This document shows, piece after piece, positions 53,448-64,000 of a DNA stretch of 64,000 nucleotides. Under the pieces are notes generated by a model, which saw nothing but the letters and a program-made list of their open reading frames with translations, was not told the origin of the DNA and did not search any database. A program made the position numbers and the translations under genes. Every line of letters starts with the position of its first letter. The stretch's first letter is position 1. The stretch is from the NCBI GenBank assembly GCA_017893485.1, contig JACEHZ010000199.1, positions 62,001-126,000 of the forward strand, given 5' to 3'. This DNA is from Hemerocallis citrina. Taxonomy: Eukaryota; Streptophyta; Magnoliopsida; Asparagales; Asphodelaceae.

Positions 53448-56400
53448 TGTTACGCCCCGCTTCCCAGAATACGGAAACACGGACACGTAACCGAGGCCCA
53501 GCGAATGATGCAGATACATCATTCATAAGCTGTAAATTTAACTCAACAAAAAGATAACAATTTCAACCACGAAAGCATATAAAATCACAACGGAATAACA
53601 AAGTACATGACATATTACATGAACCAACAACTGGAAAGAAACATAGTTACGGGTCAAACACGCCCGGATTACAACAAGGATTACATGAATAAAACATAAA
53701 CTAAAATAACATGAAATTAAACAAGACTAGAATCTCTGTTCAGCAACACCTTCAGGTAGTTCTCCATCTGGGCCTGCAAGTATATTATTACAAGGAAAGA
53801 AACAAGTGGTACCCGTTAATGCAAGTCACGGACCGCAAGTGGTACAAGCTACGGGACAAAAATAGAATGAAACAAAAGCAGGAAAAAAATGAGCAAGGAA
53901 TCAAGAATCATATAATAGAGCAAATACAACATATGACAGAATCAAGAACAGGGCCTCATGGAACAAATAGCATGCATGTGAACAAAATAATCCATAGTAA
54001 CATGTAACATGTAAACGAGTAAGCAAGTAAACGTGTCAACATAAATGAGTAACATGTAGACAAGTAAACAAGTCATCATAACCATGTAACATGTAAACGG
54101 ATCATGCAAGTGTACGTGTCATGTCATATCTTTTATTAACCTAACTAGGTAGCACTTCATGCGTCCCATACCACATGGTTGCTATCCGAAATCAAGTGAG
54201 CGTTTAGACTAGTGGTGGATTCTATAGGTCACGTACTCGGGAAACATATCCAGAAGTCATGTCAAGTATATCTTGTATCAAGATACGTGCAATGTGGACA
54301 TAGTGTAACGTAGCGTGAAACATAGAACATAAAGTTTGCAAATTTACAATTTGCAACTTGTAAATTTGCGTCGGGGAACCACGAGCCCCCGTCCGAGTAC
54401 GCTCTTCTATATTGCCCACTACTAAATCTTTTCCCTTTGCCCACTACTAAATCTTTTCCCTTTATACCCCGACTTGTTATCTTTTTATTACAATCAAACA
54501 TGAACAAAAACTACATGCAACAACAGGGACGGGCAACATGGCAAGGGTAACATGACAAGATCAATTATCAAGACTTATACGAGGCAGGAAACATATTTCA
54601 GGGCTTATAAGACATGTGATGCAACTAATGACATGCATAACACTTAACCAAGAAATAAATATATTATAACAACATGCAACCTAATAACAAGCAATTCATG
54701 CACAACATCATGTATAATTATAGGAGTATATATGTGTCTATTAATTTTTTTGTTCGTGTCATGCATACGAGAACAAAGTATTCACGATCACATGTGAATA
54801 CAGATCGACGGATTAGGTATGGAAACGGGTATCAATTCGACTTATGAATGCGAATTGGAGTCAAAAATAATATACTTGCGGTATTTTTACAAAGGCTTGT
54901 ACTAGAACAAATAAAATTGTACAAGAGACACTTGCCTGTTAGTTGTCGACGATGAAATTAAAGATAGAATAACGGGATCAGTATCCCAGGCAGCAGAATG
55001 CGTGCAAAATATTTGTGGCAGCCACGCCAAATCCAAAATAGCAACTCCAACAGCAAACAGCAATGATCCCTTTCAACAACTCCAAACAGCAACTACAACT
55101 CTACTTCTCCAACAACAAACTCCAAAAAAACCACAAAACTCCTCAAATTCTTTTCCACAACAGCAAACACACCACACAATCCACTTGACAACACCAAACA
55201 CCAATCAATCCAATACCACAACACCAAACAGCATCAAACTAGCAATCCCTTCACCACAACAGATCTAATCCCCAAACACAACACTAGTACACTTCTTTTT
55301 TTTTTCTTCACCTCAACACAGACAGAGAGAGAGAGAGGGGGGGGAGAGAGGGAGCGGGAGAACTGGGCACGCGATGGAATGAACAGTGACACCGGGAGAG
55401 TGGTGCGACAGGGAGATGGGTCGTCCAGCGGAGAGGGCGCTCCGACTTCGGCAGTGGTGGGTTCGCGACTGGAGGAGGTCGAGGCGAAGTGGTGTGAAGC
55501 GGCAACGGCTGTTTGTCGAGACTGGGTGAACGAACGGGGAAGACGACGGAGAGCAATGGTGCTAGCGGGGAGCACTGGCGGTGGAGGACGGCAAGCGAAA
55601 GTGACTGGCGAGAGCGAAGTTGGAGCTCGAGGTGAGCGGCGGTGCGAGTCGACGAGGGCGACGGAAGCGGCACGACTGAGTCGAAGGGGATGCGATGAGG
55701 ATACGAACGACAAGAGAGGAGGCGAAGCGATGGTCGAGCGGCAATGGCGGGGCTGGAGGTTGAAGATGACGCGGCGGAATGGTGAGCGCAGGGGAGCTGC
55801 AAACGGAGGTGGAGGCGAGCGAGGGAAGGTCGAGGTGGAGCTTGAGCGGACGGCAAATGGCGAAAGGTCGCTAGCGCGATGACGGGCTCGACTGGTGGTG
55901 AGAAGAAGGCACTCGAAGGTGGCAGGGCGTCTGGGTGAAGATGCTTCGTCGGGGTGGAGGCGATGCGACTGCGGCGGGTGATGCGGGGTGGAGATGAAGT
56001 GGAGATGACGAAGTGGAAGGAGGGAGAGTTTGGGTTCTGGTTCGTTTGGCTTCTCTGTTTTGTTAGCGAAACAGAGAGGGGGAGGGGAGAGAGAGTGAGA
56101 GTACGGGGAGGGGAATAAATAATAAGATAGTGGGATAAGAAGTGAGGTAGTTATGATAGGAGCGTGGGAAAATGTGCAAGTACGGAATTTGAGAGTGGGG
56201 AGTTGGAGTACGGGACAGAAGAGTGGGGGTGTGGAGAATTGTATAGGGATAGGTGTATAATAATTCTGTACCATTATATGGATTCTGGACTTGGGCTTCA
56301 AATAAATGGGCTCTAAATAAAATAATATCAATATAGCTTGGGTTGGGCTTCAGAATATTTAATTAAAATAATTAAGGCATTGGGCTAAAATATTTTGGGC

Positions 56401-56781
56401 TCAAATTAATTTAATTAAAATCAGTTACGAAATTGGGCTTCAATAATTGGGCTTATAACAAATAAAATAATAGTTAGGGTATTGGGCTAAACAATTGGGC
56501 TCGGATTTATTTAATAAAATCAAATACGAATTTGGGCTTTAGAATAAACAATTGGATTTCAGATTAACAAATAATAAAATTAAAATACAAAATGGGCCCA
56601 CATTAATATTTAATAAAATCAATAATGTAAACTAGGGCTTAGAATAAAAAATTAAATAATTGGGCTAAAAAATAATTTAATAATAAGATCAATTAGGGAA
56701 AAAATAATTATAAGATACTGAGAATTTAAATACGAAAAAAAAATACTTTTTAAATACATATTAATGGAAACAGGGGTTTCA
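53448..56781 (-). repeat. Right (5') LTR, 3334 bp, uninterrupted
   Basis: Complete LTR from TGTTACGCCCCGC to GGGGTTTCA. It contains the 640-bp segment deleted from the left LTR, a GC-rich block (55360-56030), and a tail rich in TTGGGCT motifs. The 365-aa minus-strand frame (56331-55234) spans the tail and the GC block; the left LTR does not preserve it, so it is not annotated as a gene. Confidence 0.88.
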
Positions 56782-57040
56782 AATAGCTCTGGTGAAACCG
56801 ATCTTTTTCTCTCCTCCTGTCTTCTTCCATGCTCAGTTCCCTTGCCCTCTCGCTCTCTCGATCAATCTCTATGATCAGATCGAGGCTCTCATCCTCTTGA
56901 GTATGCTCTTCCCCTGTGGTTGACTGCACCGTAGTGGTAATCGCTCTGTTGCTTGCCCGATCTTCCTTCAACCTCCTAATCTCTCCTTCGTTTGGACATC
57001 TGTGGGAAGCTTTGGTAGTAGTTCCTAGCTGAGAGGCTGG
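56782..57040 (-). pseudogene. LINE ORF1, N-terminal part beyond the LTR element
   Basis: A charged frame (RASNRAITTTVQSTTGEEHT, ERARELSMEEDRRREKDRFH) runs into the target duplication. Across the 8.6-kb insertion it joins the segment MNSYRSSEAKRKSYAEV at 48170, apart from a 1-nt shift. This shows that the LTR element landed inside LINE ORF1. Confidence 0.65.
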
Positions 57041-57740
57041 GCTTGTGTTGAGAGGATTTGGGTGGAGTAGGAGAAGAGGCTCTGCTTTGGTTTCTCATCT
57101 TGAGAGTATTATGAAGAACGAAGTTTGGTTACCACTTGTTAAGTATGATAATTCAATGATGTTTATTATCCCTCAATCTATGTTGCTTAGGCGTAGTTTG
57201 GTTGGATGTAAAGAAAATTCCAATGCTGAAAATTATTGTTGGGAAAGCAACATGATTTCTAATCCGAAAAATAGTTTTGCTGAATGTAATGTTGTTGTAT
57301 TGTAGAATACTAACCCAACATATTGTGTTTGGTTGTGTTGCAATTGGGAGGTAAGGGTATAAAATGAGAGATGATGAGGAAAAAATCATGTTATAAAAGA
57401 GTAACCAATGAAGCCTAAACGTTTGCGCTTCTAAAAGTCTGGAAAATATAATAAGCCACACCTCAGAAATGACATTGTTACTTTTGTCAAGTAAGGAATT
57501 GTTTTCCTAACTATCCATAGCTCTCAAGAGTACTTGTATGTTTTCCAATAGTGTAGCTATTGATGTCCAAACCACCTCGTAGCGCGCGCACAAAAATTTA
57601 TTTTTAAAAAATGTGCGTATAACATATAAAAGTTAATGGGTTAACTTTACACAACCCTCACTGAAAGTTATATGTATTAAAATGGTTTATCCAAGGCTCA
57701 AAGCCTCTAATCAACCCAATATGTCGAAAGCAATTCGCAA
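57041..57740. other. Noncoding, with a possible small MITE
   Basis: Between about 57188 and 57419, TTAGGCGTAGTTTGGTTGG and the complement of GTAACCAATGAAGCCTAA are loosely inverted. No clean target duplication. No gene. Confidence 0.3.
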
Positions 57741-58662
57741 AAAACTCCGAGTGCGTTTGGTTTCATTTTTTGGAAATATTTTTAGAAATATTTTTTCTAA
57801 AAATGCGTTTGGTTTCATTTTCCAAACGACATCTTTTCACAAAATTGGCTTTGAGCTGTTTTCCCCTTTTGGCCGCTTCCCCTTCTTCCATCCCCATCTT
57901 ACTATCGAAAAAAAAAACCCTATTCACCATCTTCTCCTCTCTCGTCACCCATACTTTGATCCCTCTCTCTTCACCCTCTTCGCCACCCTTCCTCTAGCGA
58001 AGTTTTCCCCCTTCCTCTTTCTTCGCTGACAGGCGACGTTAGATTTGAAATCCCTAACTCCCTCGTCAGATCTGAAAACCCTAACGCCCTCTTTCACCCC
58101 CTCTCACCCCGCACGATACCGTGTCTCTCTTCGGGCCCCTCCTCAACCCGCACGGAGCTCGATTCATGGTCTGTGAGACCAGATCTGCTTTTGCTAGAAG
58201 GTGTCTTCGAAATCGTAGCTCTAGAATCCGACGCCGGTCGAGGGAATCTGTCGGAGACAACTTCTTCAGATTTGAAAACCAGCAATCCAGGGTATGTTTC
58301 ATATCTATGCCCAATTTTTTTTGATTCTGTTATGGAATTTGGTCTATATTTCCACATTTGCTTCATAAAAAATCCCTTTTTTAGGGTTAATTTAATGGAC
58401 GTACTGAAGAATTGAGGGTCCAAAATTGTTATTTTTTTATGGGTTTGCTGTGATTTCGAAATCTTGAGTACTGATTTGTTTATGGTGATCTTAAGTACTG
58501 ATTCCGATATCTTAAGTACTGATCTTGAGTACTGATTTGTTTATGGATAGTACACATCATCTACAATTTCTATAGTAACCTCAAATTAACACTATTCACT
58601 GTTAATGTTCACCAATTAATGACTGTTATTTAATACTGATCGTTAAGGGAAAGGAGATTGAG

Positions 58663-59642
58663 ATGGAGAGTGATCTTGGGCTTTGGCCAGCAATTAATGT
58701 GCGTACATTTATTGAGATGATGGAGGCCGAGGTTGATCGGAATAGTTTGAAAAGTGCAAAATTTGATGCAAGACAATGGTCTCAATTGATGACTTCTTTG
58801 AACCAACAATGTAATCGTGCATACACGCTTAAACAAATAAAGAAAAATATGGACGACTTAAGATGCAGTGGAAAGCTTTTCACGATTTGAAGAACCAAAG
58901 CGGTATGGGTTGGGATGAAAAGAATCAGACAGTGACTTGCGATCCCGTTGTTTGGCAGGCATATATCAAGGTTCTCATATGAATTTTTTTTTATGCTAAT
59001 GTGGGATTTTGATCGTAATATACTTTTTATTGACTTTTATAGTTGTAAACTAACAACACAATAACTTATAAATAGGCACACCCTAAAGCTTCCGAATTCA
59101 AAACGAAGGGTTTGGCCAACTATGATGTGTTGACCAAAATTTTTGCTGATTCTACCGCCGAGGGTCTACTATCTAGGGCTTCATCCCAAAGGGTGTATGA
59201 CCTCGATGAGGAACAAAGGGTCATGTTTGAGTTCGCCCACCCCACTCCCCCCAATGCACCACATGTAAATTTGGATGATTATGATGATTACGAACCAATG
59301 TTTACGGGGTCGGGGACTCATAAGAGACGCTCTAGTGGGTCTAGTGGCCGAGCAACAAAAAGCTCAAGAATGGATGTTGCTGTTCATGCCAATGCTGAAA
59401 AGTCCATTGCTAAAGCAGAATATTATAAGAAGAAGGCCAGCAATCTTGATCGCTCCGTCCCAGACGATCAGTCGTCCATTGACAATGCCATGTTAATACT
59501 AAATGGTTTGGATGGGCTTGATGATGATATGATCGATTTGGCACTGGAGAACATAATTCATGACCCAAATTGGCGTAGAACCTTTGTTCTAATGAAACCG
59601 GAGTGGAGAGTAGGGTGGTTACCCAGACTTGCGAAAAAATAA
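58663..59642 (+). pseudogene. Harbinger ORF1: Myb/SANT-like DNA-binding partner
   Basis: Met at 58663 (MESDLGLWPAINVRTFIEMM). The Myb_DNA-bind_3-type domain reads RTFIEMMEAEVDRNSLK, QWSQLMTSLNQQCNRAYT, then a 1-nt deletion near 58866 shifts the frame before WKAFHDLKNQSGMGWDEKNQ. An intron 58971-59075 (AAG|GTTCTC to AATAG|GCACAC) joins YIK to AHPKASEFKTKGL. The C-terminal part has an acidic patch and a SIAKAEYYKKKAS helix and is open to 59642. In PIF elements this protein carries the transposase to the nucleus and the ends. One lesion only. Confidence 0.82.
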
Positions 59643-59971
59643 TTGTAATTTATTAAATTCGATAAAAATTCATTATGTATTATTTAAATGTAGCAGTTTA
59701 TTGACATATTTCTGTATTAGTAGTTGGGTGATTATATGTAATGGCACGATGAGTTCGCTTTGCTAATATATCGGTTTTAATTTCATTTGCACTCGTTTTC
59801 CTACATTCTTGCTGTTTGTTATGACTGCTTATGTTTCAATTCTATGGGTTGCTGTTATTATTTATATTACATCCATTATGGTCGTAGAGTATTTAAAATT
59901 AGAAGTATTCTTTATGCAAATATATTCTAATTGTTACAGTGTTCTGTACTACTGCACTTGCCACCATACTG

Positions 59972-61251
59972 ATGGACTCTTCAAGTAACACGTCGTCAAG
60001 TTCTGATGAATCCGATCTTGAGGACTTGTTCTTTCTTCAAGAGATGGAACAGTTTTATAATAATAAAAGTCCCAATTCCACGTCCAAACTATCAGGTCGT
60101 GAATATCTACAAGAACTCTTAGACGGTCCAGATGCCAAATTCTTTTGGGTGTTTCGCATGAATAAGGACTGTTTTCTGGCTTTGTGCCAATTTATAATAA
60201 ATAACAACTACCTTCAGGAAACGCCCGAGCAAATACAAAGAAGGCGTATATCTCATCATGAAAGTGTTGCTATTTTTTTGTTCATTGTCGCTCATAGTAA
60301 TAGAATGAGGCTTGCCTGTGGTCGGTTTGACCATTCGTTGGAAACAATTGAAAGACATTTCACTGAGGTGTTGAAAGGTTTGGTAAGAGCATCAGCACTT
60401 CTTATTAAACACCCAGACCCGGAACATGTACATGATAAGATCAGGGGTTCCCCAGATTTCTATCCATGGTTTAAGGTAATTTGTGCATTTCATGTTTAAA
60501 ACCGTATATTCTAATGATTCAAATGTGTTCAATAAAGTAGTAGCTTTCTACCTCAATAATGTAGGGAGCTATTGGTGCTGCCGGTGGTACCTTAATACCT
60601 GCTACCGTACCCGCTAGCCGACAAAACAGTTGTCGTAGTCGAAAAGGTGATATATGTCAAAATGTGCTGGCAATTTGTGATTTTGACATGATGTTCACTT
60701 TTGTTTATGCAGGTTGGGAAGGAAGCGCTAATGACTCCCGCGTAATACATAGTGCATTAACAAAAAGATTGTTGCCAATCCCGCCCGAAGATAAGTACTA
60801 CTTAGTAGATTGTGGGTACACAAACATGCCAGGATTTTTAGCTCCCTACCGCGGGGAGCCATATCATTTGCAGGATTTCCAAGGTCCTAACCATGCACCC
60901 ACCCAATATAAGCAACTTTTCAACAAACAGCATGCTAGGCTACGAAATGTAATAGAACGAACCTTTGGTGTATTCAAAAAAAGGTTTGCCATATTCAAGT
61001 CTATGCCTAATTACTTCTACACAAGGCAAGTTATGATGGTACCAGCATGTTGTGCAGTTCATAATTTTATACGTAAGTATTCTGCCGATGATTCATTGTT
61101 TTCAGACATAGAAGAAGAACAAAATAATCACCTACACAATCAAGAGAATGCTTCCACATCTCAGCCTTTGGATATGTCATCTTCTCAGTTGAATCGCATG
61201 AATAATAAAAGAGATCAAATAGCTATGGCAATGTGGAATGCTAGACATTGA
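59972..61251 (+). CDS. Harbinger transposase (DDE_4 / HARBI1-like), first catalytic Asp lost
   Basis: Two exons, 59972-60475 and 60565-61251, with intron 60476-60564 (TTTAAG|GTAATT to AATGTAG|GGAGCT). Together 396 codons without a stop. N-terminal Ser/Asp-rich tail, a helix-turn-helix-like region (QIQRRRISHHESVAIFLFIV), then the nuclease core. Second Asp in GWEGSANDSRV and Glu in NVIERTFGVFKKRF are present, but the first, expected in GAIDGT, reads GAAGGT. A GAT to GGT change would explain it. Such a protein should bind DNA but not cut. A plant relative, ALP1, is a domesticated transposase that also lost catalysis. The start at 59972 is chosen over the upstream in-frame Met because of an intron-like acceptor (TTACAG) just before 59940. 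Confidence 0.85.
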
Positions 61252-61690
61252 TGTAAGCATTAGCATGTACTTATTCATGGTTACTTTCTATTCTTGTAAT
61301 ATATGGTTGTAAGTTCTTTCCTTTCATTTGTAGCCCATCTATTTGATGATCACGTATATTAATGTATTAAGCAGGCGATATATGATGAAATATTTGTATG
61401 CATACAGGTTGGGGGACCATCATGTGTCACTGAGTTTCTGGAAATGATGGATATGGTATATTCTGATCCAGAATTTATTTTAATTTTTTACGTTAGAAGA
61501 CAACAATCTAATGATCTTATATTCCCATTATACTGACTCAATGAATGATGTACTCAACTATGGGTGATGGATGGGGTGGGCACAAGACATTAGTAGTAGC
61601 TGGCATGGCAATTTTAAAAATTGCAGCTCTACACTAATAATTATGATTTGCTTGAACAATTGTTCTATGACAATATGTTTTGAGGATACG
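61252..61690. other. 3' flank of the transposase gene
   Basis: AT-rich, no frame. Poly(A)-signal-like AATATA and AATGTATTAA motifs occur but none is decisive. Confidence 0.4.
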
Positions 61691-62050
61691 GCCAACTAGG
61701 GATGTGATGATGATATATTCTGATCCTATATAACATTATTTGGGAGACACCTGTGATTGATTGCTAGTATTCAAAATATGGATATGATGATGTTATATTC
61801 TGATCCTATATAATATAATTTGTGAGACCTTTCTGATTGATTACTAGCATTCAAAATATGGATATGATGAAGATATATTCTGATCCTATATAACATTATT
61901 TTTTAGGCTTTTGTGATGGATTACTAGCATTCAAAATATGGATATGATGAAGATATATTCTGATCCTATATAACATTATTTTTGAGGCTTTTGTGATTGA
62001 TTACTAGAATTCAAAATATGGATATGATGATGATATATTCTGATCCTGCA
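61690..62050. repeat. 80-bp tandem repeat, about 4.5 units
   Basis: CAAAATATGGATATGATGA recurs at 61772, 61852, 61932 and 62012 (period exactly 80). Each unit ends ATATTCTGATCCTATATAAC. An earlier, more divergent unit begins near 61690, and ATTCTGATCC also appears at 61463 and 62550. Confidence 0.88.
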
Positions 62051-62155
62051 GTTCTTATTTGGGATAATGACAACCTTGTTGATTCGTTGTTCTGGACCTA
62101 CACATGTTATCTTATATTTGGAGTTTCTGACAACTTTCAACATCACCATTATTGT

Positions 62156-62391
62156 CACTAATATATAAACCATCAGTAGGTGCTAGGTTCCCACCATGAT
62201 GGGCACCCAATACTCAGCACAGCACTGCATTAGATTGTGTAAATTATAAACCATCAGTATGTGATAATCTCCCACCATGATTGTTACTAATATATAAACC
62301 ATCAGTAGGTAATAATCTCCCATTATGATGGGCAGCAATACTCATCACAACATTGTATTGGTTTGTGTACAGTAATGAAAACTAAACCCAG
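62156..62391 (-). repeat. Inverted partial copy of the 129-bp repeat
   Basis: About 1.8 units of the downstream array occur here in reverse orientation, ending with CTAAACCCAGTTAAA, the complement of TTTAACTGGGTTTAG at about 62666. The two arms enclose about 275 bp of unrelated sequence. Confidence 0.8.
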
Positions 62392-62665
62392 TTAAACTGA
62401 TACCTTCCTCAAAACCAGAAGAATTCATCACAGATTTGAGGAAGCCATCAGAATATGTTGGAATTTGACAAATAAGGCAAACAATGGATATGATGAATTT
62501 TGTAATGGATACTACCCACTTTCAAAATTTGGAAGTGATGGTGCTTTATTCTGATCCTTTAATACTCTTTGGAGTTATTATTGTTGTTTGCTTTAAACGA
62601 AAGTAAGGCCTGCATTTTATATCAGTTTGTGATGATTTCTTCTGTGATATGAGAAAGCAGCGTGA

Positions 62666-64000
62666 TTTTAACTGGGTTTAGTTTCCATACTGTACACAAA
62701 CCAATACAATGCTGTGCTGAGTATTGGTGCCCATCATGGTTGGAGATTATCACCATTTGATGGTTTACATATTAGTAACAACATGGTTGGAGATTATCAC
62801 ATACTGATGGTTTATAATGTACACAATCTAATACAGTGCTGTGCTGAGTATTGGGTGCCCATCATGGTGGGAACTTAGCACCTGCTGATGGTTTATATAT
62901 TAGTAACAATCATGGTGGGAGATTACCACATACTGATGGTTTATAATTTACACAGTCTAATACAGTGCTGTGCTGAGTATTGGTGCCCATCATGGTGGGA
63001 AGTGAGCACCTACTGATGGTTTGTATATTAGTGACAATAATGGTGGGATATTATCACATACTGATGGTTTATAATGTACACAATCTAATACAGTGCTGTG
63101 CTGAGTATTGGGTGCCCATCATGGTGGGGGGATTATCACCTGCTGATGGTTTATATATTAGTAACAATCATGGTGGGATATTATCACATATTGATGGTTT
63201 ATAATTTACACAGTCTAATACAGTGCTGTGCTGAGTATTGGGTGACCATCATGGTGGGAGGTTAGCACCTACTGATGGTTTATATATTAGTAACAATAAT
63301 GGTGGGATATTATCACATACTGATGGTTTATAATGTACACAATCTAATACAGTGCTGTGCTGAGTATTGGGTGCCCATCATGGTGGGAACTTAGCACCTG
63401 CAGATGGTTTATATATTAGTAACAATCATGGTGGGAGATTACCACATACTGATGGTTTATAATTTACACAGTCTAATACAGTGCTGTGCTGAGTATTGGG
63501 TGCCCATCATGGTGGGAGCTTAGCACCTACTGATGGTTTATATATTATTAACAACATGGTGGGAGATTTATTACATTCGGATGGTTTATACTGTACACAA
63601 ACTAATACAGTGCTGTGCTGAGTATTGGGTGCCCATCATGGTGGGAGGTGAGCACCTACTGATGGTTTATATATTAGTAGTAACAATAATGGTGGGATAT
63701 TATCACATACTGATGGTTTATAATGTACACAATCTAATACAGTGTTGTGCTGAGTATTGGGTGGCCATCATGGTGGGGGGATTATCACCTGCTGATGGTT
63801 TATATATTAGTAACAATAATGGTGGGATATTATCACATACTGATGGTTTATAATGTACACAATCTAATACAGTGTTGTGCTGAGTATTGGGTGCCCATCA
63901 TGGTGGGAACTTAGCACCTGCAAATGGTTTATATATTAGTAACAATCATGGTGGGAGATTACCACATACTGATGGTTTATAATTTACACAGTCTAATACA
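62666..64000 (+). repeat. 129-bp tandem array running off the window
   Basis: GTGCTGTGCTGAGTATTGG or a close variant occurs at 62709, 62836, 62965, 63093, 63223, 63352, 63481, 63610, 63742 and 63872, spaced 127-132 bp. Each unit is two related halves, both containing CATGGTGGGA and CTGATGGTTTATA. Alternating unit types (TAATGTACACAATC versus TAATTTACACAGTC) suggest a 258-bp higher-order unit in part of the array. Frames at 62980 and 63533 are repeat translations. Confidence 0.93.

Larger units (their letters stand above)
48176..56781 (-). mobile_element. Non-autonomous LTR element with 3.3-kb LTRs and a gag-like frame only
   Basis: LTRs at 48176-52577 and 53448-56781 start TGTCACGCC or TGTTACGCC and end TTACA or TTTCA. 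Flanks TATAG (48171-48175) and AATAG (56782-56786) are a 5-bp target duplication with one change, and the LINE frame continues across. The internal region (52578-53447) is only 870 bp, with a primer site and one zinc-knuckle frame. It fits the TR-GAG / large-retrotransposon-derivative class. The LTRs make up about 90% of the element. Confidence 0.85.
57741..61260 (+). mobile_element. PIF/Harbinger DNA transposon with both genes
   Basis: Carries the two genes of this superfamily, a Myb/SANT-like protein and a DDE_4 transposase, in the same direction 300 bp apart. Upstream is a CT-rich leader (57930-58260). A TGCGTTTGGTTTCATTTT motif repeated at 57750 and 57804 may be near the left end, but I cannot find a matching inverted end or a TTA/TAA duplication, so the borders are approximate; the right end may lie beyond the tandem arrays. 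Confidence 0.7.

Noticed and set aside
55234..56331. 365-aa minus-strand frame in the right LTR
   Set aside because: It spans the LTR tail and the GC-rich block, is low-complexity Ser/Pro/Arg, and the left LTR copy breaks it by indels. No domain is recognisable.
62980..63853. 74- and 106-aa frames near the right edge
   Set aside because: Direct translations of the 129-bp tandem repeat.
62709..64000. Possible CRISPR array
   Set aside because: The repeat is contiguous with no unique spacers, the unit is 129 bp, and the context is plant nuclear DNA.

Overview
This is a stretch of plant nuclear DNA, almost certainly from an angiosperm and probably a eudicot with a repeat-rich genome. It is AT-rich and shows GT-AG introns, LTR retroelements primed by initiator tRNA-Met (TGGTATCAGAGC-type primer sites), plant LINE reading frames, and hAT, Mutator and PIF/Harbinger DNA transposons. 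No complete host gene is visible. The only recognisable host coding sequence is a two-exon, frameshifted N-terminal fragment of a MAP65 microtubule-bundling protein (17.0-17.5 kb). No rRNA, standard tRNA or CRISPR is seen.

Layout. 0-1.6 kb: Helitron-like hairpin ends and a leader-intron-like region with a triplicated 120-bp repeat. 1.58-15.44 kb: one old Copia insertion (Copia-1) whose 5' internal region is present twice, head to head, bounded by a 5-bp target duplication. It was later invaded by a solo LTR (2.0-8.1 kb), which itself holds a gag-protease-only Copia (Copia-2, 4.9-7.5 kb), and by a 491-bp hAT MITE. 15.4-18.5 kb: two sister Mutator-type MITEs, the MAP65 fragment and a 300-bp tandem duplication. 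18.5-26.9 kb: Copia-4 (minus strand), with both LTRs and its target duplication, interrupted by a 1.9-kb LINE-like retroposon. 26.9-31.7 kb: mostly unrecognised AT-rich DNA with a short retroposon, a small MITE and an LTR fragment. 31.7-36.6 kb: Copia-3 (minus strand), inserted in another Copia LTR and lacking its own 5' end. 36.6-45.6 kb: a Tekay/Del-like Ty3/gypsy chromovirus (plus strand), cut at both outer ends and missing its protease. 45.6-57.0 kb: the 5' half of a LINE (minus strand), split by a non-autonomous LTR element (48.2-56.8 kb) that has 3.3-kb LTRs and carries only a gag-like zinc-knuckle frame. 57.7-61.3 kb: a PIF/Harbinger transposon with both of its genes. 61.7-64.0 kb: an 80-bp repeat, then a 129-bp tandem array that runs off the window and is preceded by an inverted partial copy.

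The genes do not form a host pathway. They are element-encoded (gag, protease, integrase, reverse transcriptase, RNase H, transposase, Myb-like partner) and nearly all are broken. The main biological content is the insertion history: nesting order, target duplications, deletions at element borders, non-autonomous derivatives, and the palindromic Copia-1 structure. Coordinates of element ends with a stated target duplication are read directly from the sequence. Family names come from protein motifs; assignments below clade level are tentative.
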